Shown here piece after piece: positions 1 to 6,493 of a stretch of DNA of 10,645 nt (position 1 is its first letter; each line of letters begins with the position of its first letter). The position numbers were made by a program, and so were the translations under genes. The DNA comes from Gammaproteobacteria bacterium (GTDB lineage: Bacteria; Pseudomonadota; Gammaproteobacteria; Steroidobacterales; MnTg04): positions 1 to 10,645 of the forward strand of contig JAPUHG010000161.1 in the NCBI GenBank assembly GCA_027297845.1. The letters run 5' to 3'. The notes beneath the pieces were generated by a model that was not told the DNA's origin, did no database searches, and saw nothing but the letters and a program-made list of their open reading frames with translations.

Positions 1-743
1 CCATCCCGCTGGAGGCAATCGCGGAAATCAGCATGCAAACCGGGCCGGCGGAGATCAGACGGGTGGACCAGTCCAGAGTCGCCATCATATCGGCCAACCT
101 GGCTTACGGCGACCTGGGCGCCGCCGCCGCAGAACTGCAGGATATTATCGACGTGACTCCGTTGCCCGAGGGGATCGGCGCGCAAATAACCGGACAAAAC
201 AAGGAAATGCAGGCGTCTATGCGATCAATGCAATTCACGCTGATGCTTGCCGTGTTTCTCGTTTACCTGGTCATGGCTTCTCAGTTCGAGTCATTGATCC
301 ATCCTCTTGTCATTCTGTTTACTATTCCACTGGCATTGGTTGGCGCAGTCCTCGCCCTGTTTGTTACTGGAACGCCAATAAACGTGGTCGCCTTTATCGG
401 TGTGATCATGCTCGCCGGAATCGTTGTCAACAACGCCATCGTCCTGGTCGACATGATCAATAAGCTGCGCGAAGCCGGCAAAGAAAAATCTGCCGCCATC
501 ATCGAGGCGGCCCAGGCACGGCTGCGGCCTATCCTGATGACGACGCTGACCACGACGCTCGGCTTGCTGCCAATGGCGATTGGATTCGGTGAGGGTGCGG
601 AATTGCGCACACCGATGGCGATTACCGTTATCGGCGGTTTATTGACCTCGACCCTGCTGACACTAATCGTAATTCCGGCGGTCTATTCGTTAATGGATCG
701 TCGACCAGGATTGGTACCGGCGGCAGAGACCCGGTTTGTCTGA
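1..743 (+). CDS. RND efflux permease, C-terminal fragment (5' end outside window)
   Basis: This is the last 246 residues of an inner-membrane RND (HAE1/AcrB-like) drug or solute:proton antiporter. The reading frame is open from base 3, so the gene starts upstream. The visible part holds the end of the second periplasmic porter domain, then five hydrophobic segments matching TM8 to TM12. TM8 begins near FTLMLAVFLVYLVMASQFES, the TM10 motif is GIVVNNAIVLVD, and the conserved RLRPILMTTLTTTLGLLP stretch follows. The protein ends soon after TM12 (YSLMDRR), as usual for the family. AcrB has a lysine in TM10 where this protein has Asn-Asn, a substitution seen in many HAE-type transporters. The next RND gene starts 11 bases downstream, so the two are probably one operon. 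The substrate cannot be read from sequence. Confidence 0.93.
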   Translation, partial: IPLEAIAEISMQTGPAEIRRVDQSRVAIISANLAYGDLGAAAAELQDIIDVTPLPEGIGAQITGQNKEMQASMRSMQFTLMLAVFLVYLVMASQFESLIHPLVILFTIPLALVGAVLALFVTGTPINVVAFIGVIMLAGIVVNNAIVLVDMINKLREAGKEKSAAIIEAAQARLRPILMTTLTTTLGLLPMAIGFGEGAELRTPMAITVIGGLLTSTLLTLIVIPAVYSLMDRRPGLVPAAETRFV

Positions 744-748
744 GAGGA
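743..748 (+). promoter_or_regulatory. Ribosome binding site of second RND permease
   Basis: AGAGGA overlaps the last base of the upstream stop codon and lies 6 bases before the ATG at 755. This supports the start choice and suggests the two permeases are translated from one transcript. Confidence 0.7.
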
Positions 749-754
749 AATACC

Positions 755-3700
755 ATGAGGCATACTGAATTTGCGTTACGCCGGCCGGTGACAGTGATCA
801 TGATATTTGTCGCCCTGTCCGCAATCGGTGTTCTCTCCTCTCAGTTGCTGCCACTGGAAAAATTTCCGGATATCGAGTTTCCAGGGTTGTTTGTGCAGAT
901 CCCCTATCGCGCCGCAACGCCCGAGGAAATTGAACAACAAATCACGAGACCGATCGAAGAATCGCTGGCCACCCTCAGCGGTGTCGAACAGATGCAATCG
1001 ACCTCGACCGAGGATCAAGCACAAATATTCGTGCAGTTCGGCTGGGACGAAGACGCGTCCAGGATGGGAATCGAAGCAAGAGCGCGCATAGATGCGGTGC
1101 GCGATAACATACCGGAAGACGTGGAACGAATACTGGTTTTTACCGGCTCGCTTGGCGACCAGCCCATACTCGTGCTGCGTATTTCCAGTAACCGCGATCT
1201 GTCGGATGCCTATCAGATGCTTGACCACACGGTTAAGAGGCGGCTGGAACGCCTTGAAGGCGTTTCCCGTGTCGAATTGCAAGGCGTCGATCCAAGGGAA
1301 ATCCGCATTCTGCTCGATGTTGATCGCGTGGCCGCGCATGGCGTCGATATTCGCGAACTGCGGGAGTTGCTGGAAAAAAGCAATTTCGCGGTCAGTGCTG
1401 GCCAGATAACCGATGCAGGCCGGCGCCTTAGCGTGCGTCCGCGCGGCGAATTCGAATCCTTGCAGGACATCGAAAACATTATCGTCGATGGCCGCAACCT
1501 GCGTCTGTCTGATATCGCCAATGTTGAATTGCGCAGCCCCGATAGAAATTATGGCAGACACCTCAATCGATCCTATGCGGTCGGTATCAATATTTACAAA
1601 CAAACCGGCGCCAATATGGTGGAGGTCAATGACCGGGTTCAACGGGAAATTCGGCAAATCGGAAAACTCCCACAGATGCAGGGCATCAATATTTTCGACC
1701 TGGACAACCAGGCTGACAATGTACGCGAGTCGTTACACGACCTTTTGAGCGCCGGCCTGGTCGGAGCTTTCCTCGCAATCGGCGTGCTGTTCCTTTTTCT
1801 GCGCCAGCTAAGCACGACGCTGATCGTCACCCTGGCCGTACCGTTTTCGCTGTTGATAACGCTGGCGGCAATGTATTTTTTCGGCCTGACCCTGAACATT
1901 TTGACAATGATGGGCCTGATGCTAGCCGTCGGTATGTTGGTCGACAACGCGGTCGTTGTTACTGAAAGTATTTTCCGTTATCGGATCATGTACCCGGACG
2001 ACCCGGTGAAGGCGACAATCATGGGCGTCAATGAAGTGGGTCTTGCGGTTATTGCCGGCACGGCTACTTCAATCATCGTTTTTCTGCCCATCATGTTCGG
2101 ACAAAAAGCGGATATCACGGTTTTTTTGACCCATGTCGCAATTACCATCATCGTTGCGCTGCTCGCGTCTCTGGCCATCGCGCAAACCATCGTGCCGATG
2201 CTGGCCGCCAGGGTTCCACCACCGCCGGTTCCCAAGAAAGGTGCATTGATGACGCGCCTGACCGACAAGTATGTCGACTCACTGGTGTGGGTGATGAAAC
2301 ATCGCTGGTGGACTGCCCTAGCCATCGTCGCGATCCTGGTTAGCGTTGCCATACCCATGAAATTCATAAAATTTGACGCCTTTCCACAGGAATCCGGACG
2401 TCGATTGTTTATGCCATATCACGTGGATGAGATTTATCCACTGGAGCGAATTGAAGTAGCGGTAGACAAAATAGAAGACTTTCTTTACGCAAATAAGGAA
2501 AAACTCGATATCGTCGAAGTCTATAGCTATTTTGATACCGGACGGGCTGAATCAACAATCCTGCTGACAGATGAAGACGACGCTACGATTTCCACCAAAG
2601 AAGTCATTGAGTTCATAACCGAAAACATACCTGAACTGGTGATCGGCAAGCCCAGCTTCCAGTTCGACCAGCAAGGTGGTGGCGGAGACGGCTTCAGCAT
2701 ACAACTCTCCGGTGATTCCACCGAATTGCTGAACGAATTGAGTTTCGAAGTCGAACGTATACTCGGGAGAGTCGATGGACTGACAGATGTCATTTCCGAT
2801 GCGGATACAGGTGCCCAGGAGATCCAGATCATCGTTGACCGTGAACTGGCGATGGCGCGGGGATTGAACACCGAATTGGTCGCACAGTTTGTATCGCTTG
2901 CCATGCGCGGGGAAAACCTGCGCGAATTCCGCGGCAAGGATGGTGAGATTACCGTCCGCATGGCATTCCGCGATAGCGACAAGCAAAGCCTGGACGACCT
3001 CGCGGCCCTCCCCTTGTACACAGCCGATGGCGAGCGCATCACACTCGGAGCGATCGCTGATTTCAATGTAACCCGCGGTCCACAGGCGATTCGCCGCGTC
3101 AATCGCCAGACTGCAGTCGTGGTCAGCGCCAATATGGAAAAAGACAAGTCGCTGGAAGAGGTCAAACCTCTAGTCGAAAAAATCATGAACGAATTCGCGT
3201 TACCGCCTGGTTACAACTGGAAGTTTGGTCGCGGATTCGAACGCCAGGATGAAACTCAGGCGATCATGGCGCAAAATACGCTGCTTGGCGTCGCCATGAT
3301 CTTTATCGTGATGGCGGCCTTGTTTGAGTCAGTGCTCTTTCCGCTGGCAATTATCGTGTCGATAGTTTTTGCTATCATCGGCATGTTCTGGTTCTTCTTT
3401 TTAACCGGGACTACATTTTCGTTCATGGCGTCTATCGGCATCATGATCCTGATCGGTGTTGTCGTTAACAACGGAATTGTGCTCGTAGACCATATCAACA
3501 ACCTTCGCCATGAGGGGATGGAACGAGACCAGGCGATTATCGAGGCGGGTAGAGACCGTTTGCGACCGATCCTGATGACCGTGGCGACGACCATCCTGGG
3601 CCTTGCTCCACTGGCTGTCGGTACGACCCAGGTTGGCGGTGATGGGCCACCATATTTTCCGATGGCGAGAGCCATTATTGGCGGACTGGCATTTTCGACC

Positions 3701-3808
3701 GTTACCTCGTTACTGGTCGTTCCTTACCTGTATGTCGTGCTCGACGGAATGGTGCGCTGGGGCAGAAAAGTCATGCAGGTTTCACGACTGAGTACAAAGA
3801 CAGCCTGA
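755..3808 (+). CDS. RND efflux permease (AcrB/MdtC-like), complete
   Basis: This is a complete 1017-residue inner-membrane RND transporter, close to the usual 1020-1050 residues. It would export substrates by proton antiport as part of an adaptor/outer-membrane channel complex. The layout is the classic twofold repeat: TM1 at about residues 12-32, a periplasmic porter/docking domain to about 325, TM2-6 at about 328-485, TM7 at about 516-535, a second periplasmic domain to about 838, and TM8-12 at about 840-1003. The TM4 motif is GMLVDNAVVV (Asp397, Asn398) and the TM10 motif is VVVNNGIVLVD (Asn905, Asn906). The AcrB Asp-Asp/Lys relay is therefore reduced to one Asp, as in many HAE-type members. 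The tandem permease next to it recalls MdtB/MdtC, whose subunits form mixed trimers; pairing here is inference. Substrate is unknown. Confidence 0.95.
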   Translation: MRHTEFALRRPVTVIMIFVALSAIGVLSSQLLPLEKFPDIEFPGLFVQIPYRAATPEEIEQQITRPIEESLATLSGVEQMQSTSTEDQAQIFVQFGWDEDASRMGIEARARIDAVRDNIPEDVERILVFTGSLGDQPILVLRISSNRDLSDAYQMLDHTVKRRLERLEGVSRVELQGVDPREIRILLDVDRVAAHGVDIRELRELLEKSNFAVSAGQITDAGRRLSVRPRGEFESLQDIENIIVDGRNLRLSDIANVELRSPDRNYGRHLNRSYAVGINIYKQTGANMVEVNDRVQREIRQIGKLPQMQGINIFDLDNQADNVRESLHDLLSAGLVGAFLAIGVLFLFLRQLSTTLIVTLAVPFSLLITLAAMYFFGLTLNILTMMGLMLAVGMLVDNAVVVTESIFRYRIMYPDDPVKATIMGVNEVGLAVIAGTATSIIVFLPIMFGQKADITVFLTHVAITIIVALLASLAIAQTIVPMLAARVPPPPVPKKGALMTRLTDKYVDSLVWVMKHRWWTALAIVAILVSVAIPMKFIKFDAFPQESGRRLFMPYHVDEIYPLERIEVAVDKIEDFLYANKEKLDIVEVYSYFDTGRAESTILLTDEDDATISTKEVIEFITENIPELVIGKPSFQFDQQGGGGDGFSIQLSGDSTELLNELSFEVERILGRVDGLTDVISDADTGAQEIQIIVDRELAMARGLNTELVAQFVSLAMRGENLREFRGKDGEITVRMAFRDSDKQSLDDLAALPLYTADGERITLGAIADFNVTRGPQAIRRVNRQTAVVVSANMEKDKSLEEVKPLVEKIMNEFALPPGYNWKFGRGFERQDETQAIMAQNTLLGVAMIFIVMAALFESVLFPLAIIVSIVFAIIGMFWFFFLTGTTFSFMASIGIMILIGVVVNNGIVLVDHINNLRHEGMERDQAIIEAGRDRLRPILMTVATTILGLAPLAVGTTQVGGDGPPYFPMARAIIGGLAFSTVTSLLVVPYLYVVLDGMVRWGRKVMQVSRLSTKTA

Positions 3809-3881
3809 AGTCCACACGCCACCAGGGATCGCGAAATCCGGTTAAAAGCCCGGGCCGATGCGCCCTGCGGAGCCTTGCAGA

Positions 3882-4931
3882 TCAGGTCAACAATACGTTG
3901 TGCACATTCCAAACCTGATCGCCGATCAGGTTGATGGTTTCCAGCAGATTCCCCTTTGCCTTGTCAGTGCCGGCAGGAATCTTGGCGAGTGTTTTTGCCA
4001 GAGGAATACAGTCTTCATTCTTGCGGTAGCCGGCGACGCTCTTGATACGCTCCGTGCGTTTTCTCAAACGTTCGTTGAAATTCGCCTGACTGTTCAATGA
4101 CATTCTCAATTCATTTATCTTAAGCATTATTTTTTCGCAAGCCGCCTTGTCGCCGTAGCTCACTTTTTGCGGCTTGCTCAGGGTCGTAGCCCTGACCAGT
4201 TTGTAGATGCCACTTGCGGCGTAGTGTTCGTAAAGATAATGGGTAGCGGCGAGAGCGACCAGGTTGATTGCCCTTTTCCCTTGTGTGCTGAGGTCACCGA
4301 ATTCGGGTGGTTGCTCCGCCTCAATTTCATGTCGCTTTTTCGCAAGTTGAGCCATCTTTTCTTTCGGTTCCAGGCGCTGGGCCTTAACCTTCCTGATCTC
4401 GGACTGAAATTCACGCCGCTTGAAGTAGTTCCAGAACCCCTTCAACTCGTCGCTGTTACTTTGGAGTTTCGCAATAATCTGATCGAATTCTTCCTGCTCA
4501 ATCAACAACTCTTCCTCTTTAGTCTTGAATTTGGCGGCTCTTACGCCCTGCGCTTTGCTAAATTCAGCGACATGCAGTTGCCTCTCCCTGGTTTCACGCA
4601 CCTGCGTCATATCCGCAACCAGCTTTTTTACCCGCCCGCCGCATTCGTCCCAAATCCCCCTGAGTTGGAAAAAAACCAATGTGTTGAATGCAGTTGTCGG
4701 TTCTGCCAGTAACTTTTCGAATGAAGCCAGTTCGCTGCGGGATTTCTTTAGCTCCCCGTCTTTCTTCGCCAATTCTTCTTCCAGCTTGTGCCGCTCGTTC
4801 CGTAGTCGCTTAAATTCAATTTTTAGCTCGGCACGGTTTCGGTAGAGCTTGATAAGCTGCTCTTCGCCAATATCCTGGTTCCTTGAGTCGCCGCGTATAG
4901 TGAATTTTCCGAACCTGTCATCCTTGGCCAT
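3882..4931 (-). CDS. Unrecognised coiled-coil protein, 349 aa
   Basis: I do not recognise a family. The product is a very charged, mostly helical soluble protein with no signal peptide or clear membrane segment. Heptad-like, Lys/Glu-rich helices run from about residues 24 to 76 and 130 to 207. They are broken by a more hydrophobic aromatic patch (FNTLVFFQLRGIWDECG, 82-98) and by FWNYFKRREF (166-175). After a PPEFGDLS turn (208-215) comes a hydrophobic helix (AINLVALAATHYLYEHYA, 221-238), then a second basic helical part and a C-terminal tail. Strand choice is supported by a GCAGGA ribosome site just before the ATG and by good helical periodicity, whereas the opposite-strand frame looks like a shadow. 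It follows the DUF1249 gene by 15 bases, so cotranscription is likely. A structural or scaffolding role is only a guess. Confidence 0.85.
   Translation of the reverse strand: MAKDDRFGKFTIRGDSRNQDIGEEQLIKLYRNRAELKIEFKRLRNERHKLEEELAKKDGELKKSRSELASFEKLLAEPTTAFNTLVFFQLRGIWDECGGRVKKLVADMTQVRETRERQLHVAEFSKAQGVRAAKFKTKEEELLIEQEEFDQIIAKLQSNSDELKGFWNYFKRREFQSEIRKVKAQRLEPKEKMAQLAKKRHEIEAEQPPEFGDLSTQGKRAINLVALAATHYLYEHYAASGIYKLVRATTLSKPQKVSYGDKAACEKIMLKINELRMSLNSQANFNERLRKRTERIKSVAGYRKNEDCIPLAKTLAKIPAGTDKAKGNLLETINLIGDQVWNVHNVLLT
3912..3932. repeat. Perfect 9-bp inverted repeat with 3-base loop
   Basis: AACCTGATC and GATCAGGTT flank the loop GCC. The repeat lies inside the 3' end of the coiled-coil gene, in the codons for NLIGDQV, about 30 bases before its stop. 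GATCAGGT also occurs at about 3881-3888. No long U-tract follows on either strand, so an intrinsic terminator is not supported. It may be a chance product of the codons. Confidence 0.5.
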
Positions 4932-4934
4932 AGT

Positions 4935-4940
4935 TCCTGC
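4935..4940 (-). promoter_or_regulatory. Ribosome binding site of the coiled-coil gene
   Basis: GCAGGA (minus strand) sits 3 bases before the ATG at 4931, inside the 15-base gap after the DUF1249 stop. The spacing is a little short, but it is the only purine-rich site and it supports the chosen start. Confidence 0.5.
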
Positions 4941-4946
4941 CCTGCT

Positions 4947-5435
4947 CTAGCTTGGCGACCCATCCAGGATGCCCGCAGATTCGATGGCAACAAACCGATG
5001 ACCGGTTTCCGCGCAATACTCGAGCCACTTGTTTAGCATCGAATTCCTTGCCCGCCGCCGGCTGACCTCACGATCACAGCCAGTAGCAAACTGCCTGAGA
5101 ATTTCATGGCGGTGAACCCGACTGCAGGCCATCGCCTCCGCCAGTCTGGCGTCATGATAAACACGAATGGTCATGTCGGGATCCGCTATCCATCGTCCGG
5201 ATTCTTCAAACATGTAAGTCATCAACATGGTGCTGGTGTGCCGTGTTCGCTCCAGTAATCTCAGGTGCAGAGTGCAATCTCCAGGGACGCTTGACTGCTG
5301 TTCACCGGTGAATCTCGTCGGCTCCTGGATTAACCAGTTCAACCGGATGAAATTACTTTCATACAACGACATGAGAGCGGCAAAACTGGATGGTTTTGCG
5401 CTTTGACCGATCGCGATGTGGCTGTCTCGAACCAT
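4947..5435 (-). CDS. DUF1249 (YqiB-like) family protein
   Basis: This is a small cytosolic protein of 162 residues from the ATG at 5435 (169 from an ATG at 5456). It matches my memory of E. coli YqiB (about 140 residues). The shared order is LMSLYESNFIRLNWLI near the N-terminus, LHLRLLERTRHTSTMLMTYMFE, the signature MTIRVYHDARLAEAMAC, and a closing NKWLEYCAETGH. The family has no established biochemical function. Compared with YqiB it has about 14 extra residues at the N-terminus and 15 at the C-terminus. No good ribosome site precedes either ATG, so the start is uncertain; the conserved part begins only near residue 15 (KPSSFAALM). The coiled-coil gene follows 15 bases later, while ppsR ends 154 bases upstream, so this gene probably starts its own transcription unit. 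Confidence 0.85.
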   Translation of the reverse strand: MVRDSHIAIGQSAKPSSFAALMSLYESNFIRLNWLIQEPTRFTGEQQSSVPGDCTLHLRLLERTRHTSTMLMTYMFEESGRWIADPDMTIRVYHDARLAEAMACSRVHRHEILRQFATGCDREVSRRRARNSMLNKWLEYCAETGHRFVAIESAGILDGSPS

Positions 5436-5441
5436 ACAAGC

Positions 5442-5450
5442 AATATAACA
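5442..5450 (-). promoter_or_regulatory. Candidate extended -10 promoter for the DUF1249 / coiled-coil unit
   Basis: On the minus strand the sequence reads TGTTATATT, an extended -10 (TG, one base, then TATATT, 5 of 6 to consensus). The -35 position is poor (ACGGTA at 5465-5470 with a 17-base spacer), which is tolerated by extended -10 promoters. The expected transcription start falls about at the ATG at 5435. Prediction by eye only. Confidence 0.4.
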
Positions 5451-5589
5451 CAGCATTTCCGCAGTACCGTGACACCGTTAACAACCTGCTTGATCACCCA
5501 CTATCGTGATTATGGGCGCTGGCGTTTACATGCAGATCCAATACTCCGGTGGCCGTTCTATGGTAACGACCAGAAACATCCACGCTGGA

Positions 5590-6414
5590 TTACGGCCTCA
5601 TGTGCCTGCTTACCCCGGTATCGTTCAGAATCGTACTGGCGATCTCCTCGATCGAACATTCTGTCGTATCGATAAATGGAATCCCATAGCGTGTATACAA
5701 GGCCAACGCCTCGCGAATCTCGAACTGCACCTGGCGCGTCGATGAATAATGGCTTTCCGGCCGCCTTTCATTTCGAATTTGTTGTAAGCGGCCTCCCTCG
5801 ATTGTCAAACCATACAGTTTCTGGCGACAGGCCTTGAGGCTATCGGGAAGATCGCCGCGCTCAAAATCCTCTTCCGTCAACGGGTAATTGGCGGCAAAAA
5901 CACCGTATTGCAGGGCCAGGTAAAGCGAGGTTGGTGTTTTTCCTGACCTGGACACGCCAATCAGAATAACGTCGGCCCGTTTGTATTCTCGTGTATGCGC
6001 TCCATCATCCGCGGCCAGCGCGAAATTGGTCGCTTCAATACGCCGGGTATAGGCAACGACATCTTTTATGCCGTGCGCCTTTCCGGTGGTGTGCGATGAG
6101 CGCATCTTCAGTTCTTGTTCCAGCGGCGCGACAAAGGCATCGAAAAAGTCCAGGCAAAGACAATCGCCGGCATTAATAATGGCGCGGAGATCGTCATGGA
6201 CCAAGGTACTGAATACTATCGGTTTGGTGCCCTCGACCTTCGCAATCTGGTTGATCCGGCGTACCGCCTCCTCGGCCTTTTCCGGGCTGGAGATAAAGGG
6301 CAACGTGACATGGCGAAACTTGATCGAATCGAACTGGGTCAGCAAGCTGTAGCCAAGCGTTTCTGCTGTGACACCGGTCTGGTCGGAAATAAAAAATATG
6401 GTCCGTTGATTCAC
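5590..6414 (-). CDS. ppsR: PEP synthetase regulatory protein (bifunctional kinase / pyrophosphorylase), DUF299
   Basis: This protein controls phosphoenolpyruvate synthase. In the studied family it inactivates PpsA by ADP-dependent phosphorylation of a threonine near the catalytic histidine and reactivates it by phosphate-dependent removal, releasing pyrophosphate. Visible marks are the N-terminal FFISDQTGVTAETLG, the stretch DAFVAPLEQELKM, the P-loop-like GVSRSGKTPTSLYLALQYG (starting at residue 153), and a C-terminal SIEEIASTIL. I chose the GTG at 6414 because GGAGAG lies 3 bases upstream and the resulting 274 residues match E. coli PpsR (277). An ATG at 6456 would add 14 residues unlike the family. 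It is divergent from its target ppsA, as in E. coli. Confidence 0.95.
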   Translation of the reverse strand: MNQRTIFFISDQTGVTAETLGYSLLTQFDSIKFRHVTLPFISSPEKAEEAVRRINQIAKVEGTKPIVFSTLVHDDLRAIINAGDCLCLDFFDAFVAPLEQELKMRSSHTTGKAHGIKDVVAYTRRIEATNFALAADDGAHTREYKRADVILIGVSRSGKTPTSLYLALQYGVFAANYPLTEEDFERGDLPDSLKACRQKLYGLTIEGGRLQQIRNERRPESHYSSTRQVQFEIREALALYTRYGIPFIDTTECSIEEIASTILNDTGVSRHMRP

Positions 6415-6417
6415 ATT

Positions 6418-6423
6418 CTCTCC
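6418..6423 (-). promoter_or_regulatory. Ribosome binding site deciding the GTG start of ppsR
   Basis: GGAGAG on the minus strand, with AAT between it and the GTG at 6414. It favours this GTG over the upstream in-frame ATG at 6456. Confidence 0.7.
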
Positions 6424-6426
6424 GTG

Positions 6427-6432
6427 TATAAT
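6427..6432 (+). promoter_or_regulatory. Candidate -10 box of ppsA promoter
   Basis: A perfect TATAAT. The -35 is weak: TTGATT at 6406-6411 has only a 15-base spacer, and with 17 bases the hexamer would be CGTTGA. Transcription would start near 6439, giving a leader of about 55 bases to the proposed TTG start. The box overlaps the ATG at 6431, which therefore could not be the start codon of a transcript from this promoter. Confidence 0.5.
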
Positions 6433-6454
6433 GTCGGCGTTCCGCCCGTTTGGC

Positions 6455-6483
6455 ATTCTGTATTTCTGCCGGATCGATTACAA
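6455..6483 (-). promoter_or_regulatory. Candidate ppsR promoter
   Basis: On the minus strand, TTGTAA (6478-6483) and CAGAAT (6455-6460) are separated by 17 bases; each matches the sigma-70 consensus at 4 of 6 positions. The start would be near 6448, about 33 bases before the GTG at 6414. It would lie within the leader region of ppsA, so the two divergent promoters would overlap. Weak prediction. Confidence 0.25.
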
Positions 6484-6487
6484 GGGG
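6482..6487 (+). promoter_or_regulatory. Ribosome binding site deciding the ppsA start
   Basis: AAGGGG lies 6 bases before the TTG at 6494 and 3 bases before the TTG at 6491. The ATG at 6431 has no such site at normal spacing. Confidence 0.6.
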
Positions 6488-6493
6488 ACCTTG

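Noticed and set aside
776..1657. Long open frame on the minus strand (293 codons) opposite the RND permease
   Set aside because: It is a shadow of a strongly conserved RND gene; the product resembles no known protein and has no supporting context.
2527..3186. Minus-strand open frame of 219 codons
   Set aside because: Ser/Arg-rich low-complexity translation opposite the second RND periplasmic domain; typical antisense shadow.
3809..3881. Possible intrinsic terminator between the convergent RND and coiled-coil genes
   Set aside because: Only a short GCCCGGGC palindrome is visible, without a stem of useful length or a U-tract.
4167..4712. Plus-strand open frame of 181 codons opposite the coiled-coil gene
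   Set aside because: The minus-strand frame is longer, has a ribosome site and gives well-formed charged helices; the plus-strand product looks like its hydrophobic complement.
5506..5745. Plus-strand open frame of 79 codons in the ppsR/DUF1249 gap
   Set aside because: It runs into the ppsR coding region on the opposite strand and shows no family features; the 154-base gap itself holds only the candidate promoter.
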